This document shows positions 1 to 7,818 of a stretch of 64,000 nucleotides of DNA, piece by piece; the first letter of the stretch is position 1; every line of letters begins with the position of its first letter. Made by a program: the position numbers and the translations under genes. The DNA comes from Bacteroidales bacterium (lineage in GTDB: Bacteria; Bacteroidota; Bacteroidia; Bacteroidales; UBA932): positions 186,001-250,000 of the forward strand of contig JAFSBV010000001.1 of assembly GCA_017437125.1 (NCBI GenBank), in the 5' to 3' direction. The notes under the pieces were generated by a model that saw only the letters and a program-made list of their open reading frames with translations, had not been told where the DNA came from and did no database searches.

Positions 1-738
1 GTGGAGGGATTTGACAAGCTCGCTCCGTTCTCATGTCTGTATAACTATCCATATTATGTGGATATCATGCTGCAGCTTGGCTTTGAGAAGGAATGTGACT
101 GGATACAGTATATGATGCCGGCTGATCAGGGAATTGATGAGAGGATGGAGGCCATTTCGGCAAGGCTGATGGAAAGGTACAGGCTTCGTGTTGCGGATTT
201 CGATGAACTGAAGAAGGACCGGAATATGGTCAGGAAGTTCTTCAGGACATATAACGAGTGTTATGACGGGATGGTTTATAATTTCATTCCGTTTACGGAA
301 GAGGAGATAGAGGAGGAGATAGACCAGATCGTGGGACAGCTCGACAGCCGTCTTTGCTGTGTGATCATGGATGAGGACGATGAGGTCGCGGCATTCGGAA
401 TATCGCTTCCTTGTCTCTCCAGGGCCATGCAGAAGGCTAAGGGAAGTCTTTTCCCTTTCGGATGGTACCATGTGCTGAAGGCAAAGAACTATTTCGAGCA
501 TCTGGATCTGATGTTGGAGGGTGCGGCGCCTAAGTGGCAGAATACGGGCATTTCCGCTGTGTTTCATGGGATGATGGCTCAGCAGTACAAGGCCTGTGGT
601 GCAAGATGGGCATTGGCCAATCCTCAGATTGAGACCAATAATGCTGTGAATGTATGGTCTCGTTATGAACATGAACTCTGGCTTCGTCGTCGTTGCTGGA
701 TCAGAAGGATCAGGCAGGAAGAGGCCACAGAAGATTGA
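1..738 (+). CDS. GNAT-like N-acyltransferase, 3' part only
   Basis: The reading frame is open from the first base, and the GTG at position 1 is probably an internal valine, so this is the C-terminal 245 residues of a longer protein. It opens with GFDKLAPFSCLYNYPYYVD, followed by a charged helical stretch. The core (about residues 115-215) ends in GARWALANPQIETNNAVN, which resembles the acyl-CoA-binding half of GNAT-like proteins of roughly 370-400 residues found in many Gram-negative bacteria. The substrate is unknown. prfA follows 21 bp downstream on the same strand, so the two may share a transcript. The family call rests on remembered resemblance, not on a catalytic motif. Confidence 0.6.
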   Translation: MEGFDKLAPFSCLYNYPYYVDIMLQLGFEKECDWIQYMMPADQGIDERMEAISARLMERYRLRVADFDELKKDRNMVRKFFRTYNECYDGMVYNFIPFTEEEIEEEIDQIVGQLDSRLCCVIMDEDDEVAAFGISLPCLSRAMQKAKGSLFPFGWYHVLKAKNYFEHLDLMLEGAAPKWQNTGISAVFHGMMAQQYKACGARWALANPQIETNNAVNVWSRYEHELWLRRRCWIRRIRQEEATED

Positions 739-759
739 AGATAATAATATTTAAGATAT

Positions 760-1842
760 ATGGCAGACAATTCATTATTGGAGAAGGTTTTGGGCCTTCA
801 GGAGAAATACGACGCGCTTCAGACTCAGCTTGCTGATCCTGATGTGATTTCTGATATGAAGAAATTCGTTCAGCTCAACAAGGAGTACAAGGAGCTTACA
901 CCTATCATCGAGGCTGGAAATGAATTCAAGAGAATAATTGAGAACTATGAGATGGCCAAGGAGATTCTTGCGACAGAAAAGGATGAGGATCTTCGCGAGA
1001 TGGCTAAGGAGGAGATTGCAGAGATTGAGCCGACACTCCCTGAGTGGGAGGAGAAGATCAAGCTTCTTCTTATCCCTGCAGACCCTCAGGACAGCAAGAA
1101 TGCCATCCTTGAGATACGTGGAGGTTCAGGTGGAGACGAGGCCGCTATCTTTGCCGGTGATCTTTTCCGTATGTATTCGAAGTACATCGAGACACGTGGC
1201 TGGAGAATGGAGATCACAAGCCAGGCTGAAGGTGCAGCCGGCGGATTCAAGGAAATCGTGTGCAAGGTGTCTGGTGACGGAGTCTATGGTGTCCTCAAGT
1301 ATGAGTCCGGAGTACATCGCGTGCAGCGTGTCCCTCAGACCGAGACCCAGGGCCGAGTTCATACATCAGCAGCTTCAGTGGCAGTGCTTCCGGAGGCTGA
1401 TGAATTTGATATCGAGTTGAATATGAATGATATACGTAAAGATACATTCTGTTCTTCAGGTCCAGGAGGACAGTCGGTGAACACCACTTATTCGGCTATC
1501 CGTCTTACCCATATTCCTTCAGGTCTCGTGGTGCAGTGCCAGGATGAGAAGTCGCAGCTCAAGAACTTTGACAAGGCTCTCGCCGAGCTCCGTACACGTC
1601 TCTACAATCTCGAGTATGAAAAGTATCTCTCAGAGATTTCGGCAAAGAGAAAGACCATGGTGGCCGGTGGAGACCGTTCGGCAAAGATCCGTACATACAA
1701 CTATCCTCAGTCACGTGTGACCGACCATCGTATCAACTACACGATGTATAATCTTCCGGTTTTCATGGACGGAGCTATCCAGGACGTGATCGACCAGCTC
1801 CAGATTGCCGAGAATGCAGAGCGTCTCAAGGCAGCAGAGTAA
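760..1842 (+). CDS. prfA: Peptide chain release factor 1
   Basis: Cytoplasmic class I release factor that recognises UAA and UAG stop codons and triggers hydrolysis of peptidyl-tRNA on the ribosome. The 360-residue length is normal for RF1. The catalytic GGQ is at residues 236-238 within SSGPGGQSVNTT, where the Gln is normally N5-methylated. The codon-recognition loop reads PQT (192-194) where E. coli RF1 has PAT; as I recall this is usual for Bacteroidota, and there is no RF2-type SPF. The N-terminal coiled region (about 1-100) and the C-terminal SAKRKTMVAGGDRSAKIRTYN segment also fit RF1. The ATG at 760 gives the expected N-terminus. REP-like hairpins lie just downstream. Confidence 0.97.
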   Translation: MADNSLLEKVLGLQEKYDALQTQLADPDVISDMKKFVQLNKEYKELTPIIEAGNEFKRIIENYEMAKEILATEKDEDLREMAKEEIAEIEPTLPEWEEKIKLLLIPADPQDSKNAILEIRGGSGGDEAAIFAGDLFRMYSKYIETRGWRMEITSQAEGAAGGFKEIVCKVSGDGVYGVLKYESGVHRVQRVPQTETQGRVHTSAASVAVLPEADEFDIELNMNDIRKDTFCSSGPGGQSVNTTYSAIRLTHIPSGLVVQCQDEKSQLKNFDKALAELRTRLYNLEYEKYLSEISAKRKTMVAGGDRSAKIRTYNYPQSRVTDHRINYTMYNLPVFMDGAIQDVIDQLQIAENAERLKAAE

Positions 1843-1845
1843 TTT

Positions 1846-1887
1846 GATTAGTGTGCTCGGAGGTCATTTTGTGTGACCGCCAAGCAC
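1846..1887. repeat. REP-like hairpin 1, imperfect
   Basis: A 19-nt sequence, GATTAGTGTGCTCGGAGGT (1846-1864), begins this element. GTGCTCGGAGGT (1853-1864) pairs with ACCGCCAAGCAC (1876-1887) with two mismatches, and two more inner pairs extend the stem (GGTCA with TGACC). It lies just after the prfA stop. The same 19 nt recurs at 1919-1937 beside the RAYT gene, so this is likely a REP element belonging to that transposase. Confidence 0.7.
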
Positions 1888-1918
1888 GTTTATATGCCCC
1901 ACAGATTACTGTAACAGA

Positions 1919-1960
1919 GATTAGTGTGCTCGGAGGTACTGCAAAAAGACCTCCGAGCAC
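1919..1960. repeat. REP-like hairpin 2, perfect stem; may also terminate transcription
   Basis: Second copy of the 19-nt repeat (1919-1937). GTGCTCGGAGGT (1926-1937) pairs perfectly with ACCTCCGAGCAC (1949-1960) across an 11-nt loop, and ATTTTTAT follows on the plus strand. It sits 4 bp beyond the RAYT stop codon. The T-run means it could also terminate prfA transcription. The pair, 73 bp apart in direct orientation, resembles the REP doublets kept beside RAYT genes. Confidence 0.75.
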
Positions 1961-1964
1961 ATTT

Positions 1965-2867
1965 TTATGTACTCAGAATCTGCTTGATAAGTCCTTTCGA
2001 CAGCCCCAGAATTCTGCTCAGTTGGGGAATTGTCGTCTTGTTGTTGAAATAGATGTTCTTTATGATGGAACATTTCTGAGACTGTGTGAGTCCCGATATC
2101 TTTTTGCCCTCAAATCTTTTCTCTGTCAATGCTTCGATGACTTCTGCCAGTTCCTTGTCATTGACACGGACAAGTGGCTTGCAGGTCATTTCGTATTCCA
2201 TCTTTGCATCGTTACATGTTCCAAGACTTGCCAGAAAGAATTTTCCGGAATTGACAAAAGCCTTCTCGACAATGTCGTATCTGACAAATGATTTCGCTTC
2301 TATCATCCCCTCGGAGTTGACAAGGTATGGACATTCGGACAGATCCATGCGTGTCTTCAGTACCATTCTCCTTTCGCGTATTCCCAGGTCTGATATACTG
2401 CCTGCATCTTCGTGTGCCAGCATGTTGAAGTAACACGGATAACTGCTCCATGGATAATCCTCGATCCTTTTGCATATTCTGGCACATAAGGCATTCCTTA
2501 ATATGTATGCCACGCAGTTTCTGAAATATGAGATGGAATCAATGAGAGAAATGCTGTCTTCTATACCTCTCAATGCTTCTGACATGTCATACTTCATGGA
2601 CAGATACATGGAGTACAGCTTCTTGAATGACCTGATATACCTGACAGCCTGATTACGGTCTTTACAAATGATTATTATATGTACATGGTTTGACATGATG
2701 ACAAATGCCAGAATTTCTATGCCGGTCTTCCATCCTGCCAGCGCGAGGTAGTTGTGCGCTACCTTGAAGTCCTCTTTGTCCATTATTATTGTCGGTGTTT
2801 CCTGACCGTTTGTGCAGACATGATAGCAGTTGCCGCTGAACAGGTCTTTCAATTCAATATTCTTCAT
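1965..2867 (-). CDS. REP-associated tyrosine transposase (RAYT, Y1/HUH family)
   Basis: Single-strand DNA transposase of the Y1 family (TnpA_REP), domesticated to handle REP hairpins. The HUH motif is SNHVHIII (His61 and His63). The likely nucleophile is Tyr121 in VAYILRNALCARI, followed by the typical EDYPWSSY motif (about 136-143). The N-terminus YHVCTNGQ corresponds to the usual HVYNRG-type strand. Residues 240-300 form a helix-turn-helix-like tail (LSRILGLSKGLIKQIL), as in Bacteroidota RAYTs. The frame is intact over 300 codons. Two REP-like hairpins lie at its 3' end. There are no IS-type terminal repeats, so this is a single-copy resident gene rather than an insertion sequence. Confidence 0.88.
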   Translation of the reverse strand: MKNIELKDLFSGNCYHVCTNGQETPTIIMDKEDFKVAHNYLALAGWKTGIEILAFVIMSNHVHIIIICKDRNQAVRYIRSFKKLYSMYLSMKYDMSEALRGIEDSISLIDSISYFRNCVAYILRNALCARICKRIEDYPWSSYPCYFNMLAHEDAGSISDLGIRERRMVLKTRMDLSECPYLVNSEGMIEAKSFVRYDIVEKAFVNSGKFFLASLGTCNDAKMEYEMTCKPLVRVNDKELAEVIEALTEKRFEGKKISGLTQSQKCSIIKNIYFNNKTTIPQLSRILGLSKGLIKQILST

Positions 2868-3087
2868 GGTCCGAAGATAAATGTAGTCAATAGAAAGATC
2901 GGCAGATTATAAAAAAGATTATTCAACTATTTCTTTTTTCATCGGTTATAAAATAAATTTTATGCACCTAAAAATAAATTTTATATCAAATATATTAAAC
3001 TAAATGTTAAATAAGCTTGACATTTAGAAAAATGTATTTAACTTTGTCGCAGGAATTCCTGATAAGTGGAACATTAAAACGGATTTT
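2868..3087. other. AT-rich intergenic region between divergent genes
   Basis: About 220 bp between the RAYT (minus) and the membrane-protein operon (plus). It is very AT-rich around 2920-3010. I see only the plus-strand promoter at 3039-3046, and a weak TACATTTA on the minus strand near 2880-2890 that is one base off the TAnnTTTG consensus. No small open frame with a credible start was found. Confidence 0.5.
3017..3046 (+). promoter_or_regulatory. Bacteroidota-type promoter for the twin membrane protein operon
   Basis: TAACTTTG (3039-3046) matches the TAnnTTTG -7 box. A TTG (3017-3019, in CTTGAC) lies about 20 bp upstream, where the -33 TTTG element is expected. The first start codon is 42 bp downstream at 3088. 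Confidence 0.6.
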
Positions 3088-3561
3088 ATGAAAAAGAATT
3101 ACCTGCTTCCCCCTGGCTTCAAGATGATCGGCATGATCATGCTTGTTCCTTTTATGGCCGCATGTATATGGCTCCTGCTTGGTCCATGTGAAGGCGACTG
3201 GTTCACAGTCAATGTACCGGCACTCTTTACACTTGATCTTGCCAGCACAAGCCAATGGTTCGGAATGACATTGACAGACCCTGTGAATGAGATATGTATG
3301 CTTGGTCTGCTGGTTTCATTGGTGTTCATCGCCTTGTCGAAAGAGAAGGACGAAGACGAGATGACAGCCGCAGTCAGAATGCAGTCCTTCGTATGGAGCT
3401 TCTGGTGCATGGCAATACTGATGCTGATCGCCATTCTCTTTGTTTATGACCTGGCATTCATGTACTTCTCCTTCGCATCGGTTTTCGTGTGCTTCATCAT
3501 GTATATCTGCAAGTTCAATTATGAAATGATAAAGATCAGGAGGACTGAAAATGAAAAATAA
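3088..3561 (+). CDS. Small polytopic membrane protein A of a tandem pair
   Basis: A 157-residue inner-membrane protein with about four hydrophobic segments (roughly residues 12-32, 66-86, 104-124 and 126-146). A cytoplasmic-type loop carries KEKDEDEMTAAVRMQS. The next gene has the matching motif EEKDEDEMIDSIRRRS, so the two are paralogues. Its end overlaps the next start by 11 bp, and an XRE regulator closes the operon. No enzymatic motif is visible. I do not recognise a named family; the context suggests a membrane partner of the regulator, but that is inference. Confidence 0.8.
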   Translation: MKKNYLLPPGFKMIGMIMLVPFMAACIWLLLGPCEGDWFTVNVPALFTLDLASTSQWFGMTLTDPVNEICMLGLLVSLVFIALSKEKDEDEMTAAVRMQSFVWSFWCMAILMLIAILFVYDLAFMYFSFASVFVCFIMYICKFNYEMIKIRRTENEK

Positions 3562-4039
3562 GACTTATATGCTCCCGTATAGATTCCGTAAATACGGCTA
3601 TGGACTGATAATAGCTTCAGTTCTCTCGTTAGTACTTGGCCTTCTTATGGCAAACGTCTTTGAAATCATCCCTCAGACCCATACAAGGTTCATTTCGATG
3701 GTGATGTATCTCCTCTTCTTCCTTGGCATCTTCGTTATTGTGATGACGGAAGAGAAGGATGAAGACGAAATGATCGATTCCATCAGACGCAGATCCATTG
3801 CCACGACGGCATACATCGCTTTCGGATTATTCATGCTTACCAATCTTTTGATGTCTATTCTGCATGGTTTCAGAAATCTTTATTCGATGCCGTTTGTATC
3901 GTCTTTGGTTACCGTCCTGACAGGAAATGGAATCAGCTGCGGGTTTAGAAGCGTTGATGCATATATCATCATCTATCTGATCATATTCCGTATCTCCATC
4001 TGGAAGATGAGAAGACAGTGTAAGGAAGACCAGGCATGA
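3551..4039 (+). CDS. Small polytopic membrane protein B of a tandem pair
   Basis: A 162-residue inner-membrane protein, paralogous to the preceding gene by shared layout and by the loop EEKDEDEMIDSIRRRS (about residues 72-87). Both start with a short Lys/aromatic N-terminus (MKNKTYMLPYRFRK here, MKKNYLLPPGFK in the upstream copy), followed by hydrophobic segments near 18-35, 48-66, 88-108 and 136-154. It overlaps the upstream gene by 11 bp and the downstream XRE gene by an ATGA, which implies translational coupling. Function unknown. The paired arrangement suggests the two form a heteromer. Confidence 0.8.
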   Translation: MKNKTYMLPYRFRKYGYGLIIASVLSLVLGLLMANVFEIIPQTHTRFISMVMYLLFFLGIFVIVMTEEKDEDEMIDSIRRRSIATTAYIAFGLFMLTNLLMSILHGFRNLYSMPFVSSLVTVLTGNGISCGFRSVDAYIIIYLIIFRISIWKMRRQCKEDQA

Positions 4040-4236
4040 AGAATACAGTAAAGGTAGAAAGGGCTATCAGGAACATAACCCAGCAGGAACTGGCCGATGC
4101 TGTCGGAGTGTCGAGGCAGACCATCAACTTCATCGAGACCGGCCGCTATATGCCCTCGACAGTCGTGGCTCTGAAGATTGCCAGATATTTCGGCAGACAT
4201 GCGGATGAAATCTTCCTGTTGGAAGATGAAGATTAG
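4036..4236 (+). CDS. XRE-family helix-turn-helix regulator, 66 aa
   Basis: A minimal Cro/C1-type DNA-binding protein. The HTH is TQQELADAVGVSRQTINFIE (about residues 15-34), followed by GRYMPSTVVALKIARYFGRHADEIFLLED, the standard end of short single-domain XRE regulators. The ATG overlaps the stop of the membrane protein as ATGA, so it is translationally coupled to it. Such regulators usually control their own operon; the promoter at 3039-3046 would be the target (inference). Confidence 0.92.
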   Translation: MKNTVKVERAIRNITQQELADAVGVSRQTINFIETGRYMPSTVVALKIARYFGRHADEIFLLEDED

Positions 4237-4278
4237 CCGTCAGGTGTGCGCAGTGGTCATTTATAACCGATAACAATT

Positions 4279-4755
4279 ATGAAGAAGATAAGAAATCCAT
4301 ATCTTGGCCTTGAAGAGAAAGGCTATAACTGTTTTGCATGTTGTCCTCAGAACCCATATGGTCTGAAGATGGAGTTCTATGAAGACGGTGATGACCTTGT
4401 CTGCATATGGAACTCCGGAGACAATTATCAAGGCTGGCTCAAGACTCTGCATGGAGGAATCCAGGCTACCTTGATGGATGAACTCGGAGGCTGGGTTGTT
4501 AACAGGAAGCTCCAGACGGCCGGAATGACGACCAACCTGACAATGAAGTATCGTTATCCCGTACCTACTGGCGAGGGAGTGACCATAGAGCTCCGGGCTC
4601 ATATCAAGGAAATGAAGCGCAATTTCGCATTCATCGAAGCTACCTTGAGCCATGAGGGCAAAGTCTGCTCGATGTGCGAAATGACATATTACTGTTTCAC
4701 AAAGGAGAAAGCTGAAAGCGACTTCTTCTTCACAGGATGTGAACTTGAAGACTGA
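4279..4755 (+). CDS. PaaI-family hotdog thioesterase
   Basis: A 158-residue single hotdog-fold protein, probably an acyl-CoA thioesterase. The PaaI signature is LHGGIQATLMDELGGWVV (about residues 57-74), with the HGG turn and the acidic Asp/Glu of the central helix where the catalytic residue lies. Strand segments MTTNLTMKYRYPVPTGE and VTIELRAHIKEMKRNFAFIEA follow as expected. CFACCPQNPYGLKMEFY at the N-terminus resembles the CFGCG...NP.GL motif of this group. It begins 42 bp after the XRE gene and is convergent with the LytTR gene, with only 2 bp between stops. The substrate cannot be told. Confidence 0.85.
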   Translation: MKKIRNPYLGLEEKGYNCFACCPQNPYGLKMEFYEDGDDLVCIWNSGDNYQGWLKTLHGGIQATLMDELGGWVVNRKLQTAGMTTNLTMKYRYPVPTGEGVTIELRAHIKEMKRNFAFIEATLSHEGKVCSMCEMTYYCFTKEKAESDFFFTGCELED

Positions 4756-4757
4756 CG

Positions 4758-5648
4758 TCAGTCTATCGGATCCATCAGAGGCTGAACGTCAGTAAAATAG
4801 CTTAAGACTGTATCGACATAGGTCTTTGTCACAGGAAGCGGAGGTATTGTTTCGTTGGAGAGATCCAGAACATATCCTTCGCTTTCTTTTCTAAGCATTG
4901 CTACCTTGTGTATGTTAACGATGTATTTTCTGTTGCATCTTACCAGGCCGCTTCCCTTGAAGCTTTCCTCCACGGTCTTGAGCCTGCATCTGAGCATATA
5001 CTGCTTGAGTTCGCCCTTACTGTCTGTGTACCAGACTTTTATGTAGTTGTCGTCTGATTCGATATAATACAGGCTGTCCGGGTTAAGCGAGAGCTTGAGG
5101 GCACCACTGTTGTCGAAAAGCGTGATCTTGTGCATCTGCATGTCCGGCTTGACAGGCTCGTCTGTGACCACGTTTTCATAATTCATCAGTCTGATGGTGT
5201 TGTTCTTGTCTATGATGGCGAAATACATTCCTGCGATAATGTATGGTATTCCGAGTGCGATTGCTCCATACAGGAGAGCACGTGTAAATATCTCCCATCT
5301 CGTCTCATTGCTCCCTAATGGCATATCGAAGGTTAGGCCTGTGTAGAATCCGCAGATGCTTATTATCTCGATGGCGCACCATAAGGTATATGTAAGGTAG
5401 GTAAGCTGCATTATCTTCTTGCTTCTGTACATCAGTATCCTGCTCAGGATAAGCATCAGTATCGAACCTGCAATGAATATTACCGTATGAGCGAACATGA
5501 TCGAATCACCCAGTCCGAACCATGCCGTGTCTGAGAATGGAATGTATATGTTCAGGAAGACAACAGCAAACAGAACTGCGAAAGTTACAGTTCCGATAAG
5601 CTGGTATTTTCCGAGAAGATATCCCGGAATCTTGTCGTTAAGAATCAT
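4758..5648 (-). CDS. Membrane-anchored LytTR-domain DNA-binding protein
   Basis: A 296-residue protein with hydrophobic segments through about residues 1-165 and a C-terminal LytTR domain (about 178-285). The LytTR region contains DSLYYIESDDNYIKVWYTD, LRCRLKTVEESFKGSGLVRCNRKYIVNI and VAMLRKESEGYVLDL, the standard pattern for this family. There is no receiver domain, so any sensing must go through the membrane part, a layout common in Bacteroidota. A minus-strand promoter box (5672-5679) precedes it. The target genes are unknown. Confidence 0.88.
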   Translation of the reverse strand: MILNDKIPGYLLGKYQLIGTVTFAVLFAVVFLNIYIPFSDTAWFGLGDSIMFAHTVIFIAGSILMLILSRILMYRSKKIMQLTYLTYTLWCAIEIISICGFYTGLTFDMPLGSNETRWEIFTRALLYGAIALGIPYIIAGMYFAIIDKNNTIRLMNYENVVTDEPVKPDMQMHKITLFDNSGALKLSLNPDSLYYIESDDNYIKVWYTDSKGELKQYMLRCRLKTVEESFKGSGLVRCNRKYIVNIHKVAMLRKESEGYVLDLSNETIPPLPVTKTYVDTVLSYFTDVQPLMDPID

Positions 5649-5671
5649 CGGTTTTCTGGTTTAGTACGTTG

Positions 5672-5679
5672 CAAATGTA
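5672..5679 (-). promoter_or_regulatory. -7 box of the LytTR gene
   Basis: TACATTTG read on the minus strand matches TAnnTTTG. It is 23 bp upstream of the ATG at 5648. I see no clear -33 TTTG. Confidence 0.55.
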
Positions 5680-5793
5680 GGAATTTTTGCCCCAAATACC
5701 AAAATCTCGCCACGCCCGGACCTGTCTCCGGAGCCTGCCGCCATCAGATTTCCCACTTCACCACATTAATTTCTCCCGTTCGGACAACGCTCA

Positions 5794-5801
5794 TAATTTT
5801 G
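5794..5801 (+). promoter_or_regulatory. -7 box of the fab cluster
   Basis: TAATTTTG matches TAnnTTTG and lies 26 bp before the ATG at 5828. It is the only good candidate promoter for the fabH-fabK-fabF-fabZ run. Confidence 0.55.
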
Positions 5802-5827
5802 CCGTCGAGATTTAAAACCAGAACGAA

Positions 5828-6775
5828 ATGAGAATTGCAGGAACGGGAAGCATGCTTCCCAAGAAAGTGATTACGAACGATATGCTCTCGCAGTTCCTTG
5901 ATACCAGCGATGAATGGATAAGGACCAGGACGGGAGTTGTCAGCAGGCATGTCATTTCCGATGAAAGACTCGAGGATATGGCGATAGAGGCGGCGCGCAG
6001 GGCGCTAGCCGATGCCGAAATGACGGCAGATGAACTTGACTTCATAATATGCTCCAATGTAGTGAATGAATATGTGACTCCGCAGCTCAGCTGTATCATT
6101 CAAGGAGGAATAGGAGCGACGTGTCCATGCATAGACATAAATTGTGCATGCGCCGGTTTCATATATGCGCTGGAGATTGCGGAGTCTTTCTATCAGGCAG
6201 GACGGGTCAGGAATGTACTTATCGTAAGTGCGGAGGAACCGACAAGGATGACTGACTGGAAGGACAGGAGGACATGTGTGCTGTTCGGTGACGGAGCCGG
6301 TGCGGCGGTGCTGACTCCAGGTGACAATATCAGAAGCATCAAGCTGTCTGCTTCAAGCGCGACGGACAAGCTCTGGCAATACAGGCTTCTTCACCCGACT
6401 CCATATATTACAAAGGAGGAAGTGGATATGCCTTTGCAAATGAAAGGACAGGATGTCTTCAAGTTCGCGGTCAAGGCTGCCGGCAAGGATATATCACGCG
6501 CATTGAAGGACGTGGGAATCAAGGCTGACGATGTGTCACATTATCTTCTCCATCAGGCAAATATACGCATCATAAATGCGATACAGGAGTATCTCGAGCA
6601 GCCGGCGGAGAAGTTCCCGACAAATATCGAGGATCATGGAAATTCTTCGAGTTCATGCTGCCCGATTCTTCTGGACGAATGCAACAGGAGCGGTCTGCTT
6701 AAAAGAGGAGACATGGTGGCGATGAGCGCTTTTGGAGCGGGATTTGTTTCCGGAGCCGTTTTGTTCGAATGGTAA
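5828..6775 (+). CDS. fabH: 3-oxoacyl-ACP synthase III (FabH-like)
   Basis: Condensing enzyme that starts fatty acid synthesis by joining an acyl-CoA to malonyl-ACP in the cytoplasm. At 315 residues it has normal FabH length. The Cys-His-Asn triad is visible: Cys108 in NCACAGFIYAL, His in YLLHQANIRI (about residue 240) and Asn in EDHGNSSSSCC (about 270). The N-terminus MRIAGTGSMLPKKVITND and DTSDEWIRTRTGV are family hallmarks. It is the first gene of a four-gene fab cluster. A second FabH elsewhere in the genome is likely, so this copy may have a different acyl-CoA primer preference; the sequence does not settle this. Confidence 0.92.
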   Translation: MRIAGTGSMLPKKVITNDMLSQFLDTSDEWIRTRTGVVSRHVISDERLEDMAIEAARRALADAEMTADELDFIICSNVVNEYVTPQLSCIIQGGIGATCPCIDINCACAGFIYALEIAESFYQAGRVRNVLIVSAEEPTRMTDWKDRRTCVLFGDGAGAAVLTPGDNIRSIKLSASSATDKLWQYRLLHPTPYITKEEVDMPLQMKGQDVFKFAVKAAGKDISRALKDVGIKADDVSHYLLHQANIRIINAIQEYLEQPAEKFPTNIEDHGNSSSSCCPILLDECNRSGLLKRGDMVAMSAFGAGFVSGAVLFEW

Positions 6776-6841
6776 TCGGAGCAAGGCTTCATCGTAATGA
6801 AAAAAAAGATTATATTTGTAAGTTACCTAAATCAGAGTAAT

Positions 6842-7786
6842 ATGATTAAAAGCAGAATATGTGAAATGCTCGGAATAGAGTATCCGGTGTTTCAGGGTGG
6901 AATGGCATGGGTGGCAGATGCATCTCTTGCAGCAGCGGTTTCCAATGCCGGCGGACTCGGACTGATTTCTTCGATCAATGCCGGAACGGAGGCTGTCAGG
7001 AATGAAATAAGGAAATGCCGTGAGCTGACAGACAAGCCTTTCGGTGTGAATATCATGCTTCAGGCTCCGAATGCGGCTGAGATCGCTCAGATGGTAGTTG
7101 AAGAAGGTGTGAAGATCCTTACCACAGGTGCTGGATCTCCAGCTCAATATATGTCTATGTGGAAGGAGGCTGGCATCAAGGTGATACCTGTCGTGGCTTC
7201 TGTCGCTCTGGCGCTGAAGATGCAGCAGGCTGGTGCTGATGCTGTCGTTGCCGAGGGAGCTGAGTCTGGCGGACATGTTGGAGAGCTTCATACCATGCCG
7301 CTTGTTCCTCAGGTGGTCGATGCCCTTGATATCCCTGTCGTGGCGGCCGGAGGCATATGTGACGGACGTGGCGCTGCAGCGGCATTCATGCTTGGCGCGG
7401 ATGCGATACAAGTCGGAACGCGCTTTCTTTCTGCTGAGGAGTGTACTGTACATGCCGATTACAAGGAGAAGATCCTGAAGGCTACTGACATTTCTACAAT
7501 TGTGACCGGAAAGTCTCTCGGACATCCGGTACGATCTCTTAAAACACCGTTCTCCAAGACTTTTGCCCGTATGGAGAATGATCCTTCGGTAAAGCAGGAG
7601 GATATCCTCGCATTCGGAAGCGGCGCTTTGAGGAAGGCTGTACAGGAAGGGGACAGGAACGGAAGTTACATGGCCGGAGAATGCGCAGGCATGGTGAAGA
7701 GGATAGAACCGGCCAAGGCTATTGTAGAAGACCTTATCCTCGGTGCAGAAAAGGTGATTGCCGAGACTGCAAAGCGTATCTCATAA
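6842..7786 (+). CDS. fabK: Enoyl-ACP reductase II, FMN-dependent (FabK)
   Basis: Flavoprotein of the nitronate monooxygenase/FabK fold that reduces enoyl-ACP in the last step of the elongation cycle. The frame is open from an ATG at 6797, but I choose 6842 because the family starts at MIKSRICEMLGIEYPVFQGG; the earlier start adds 15 residues without homology. Diagnostic FabK motifs are YPVFQGGMAWVA (near the N-terminus), AEGAESGGHVGELHTMPLV (middle) and PVVAAGGICDGRG with the FMN-phosphate site GADAIQVGTRFL. These follow pneumococcal FabK closely, which argues against a plain nitronate monooxygenase. It sits between fabH and fabF. Confidence 0.9.
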   Translation: MIKSRICEMLGIEYPVFQGGMAWVADASLAAAVSNAGGLGLISSINAGTEAVRNEIRKCRELTDKPFGVNIMLQAPNAAEIAQMVVEEGVKILTTGAGSPAQYMSMWKEAGIKVIPVVASVALALKMQQAGADAVVAEGAESGGHVGELHTMPLVPQVVDALDIPVVAAGGICDGRGAAAAFMLGADAIQVGTRFLSAEECTVHADYKEKILKATDISTIVTGKSLGHPVRSLKTPFSKTFARMENDPSVKQEDILAFGSGALRKAVQEGDRNGSYMAGECAGMVKRIEPAKAIVEDLILGAEKVIAETAKRIS

Positions 7787-7818
7787 CAGAACTTTAACTT
7801 AGGAATCATACATATAAC

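Noticed and set aside
1851..2433. Plus-strand open frames overlapping the RAYT gene
   Set aside because: They are antisense to an intact gene with clear HUH and Tyr motifs and show no protein-family pattern.
6797..6841. Longer N-terminus for FabK from the ATG at 6797
   Set aside because: The extra 15 residues do not match the family, whose start fits the ATG at 6842; the earlier start cannot be fully excluded.
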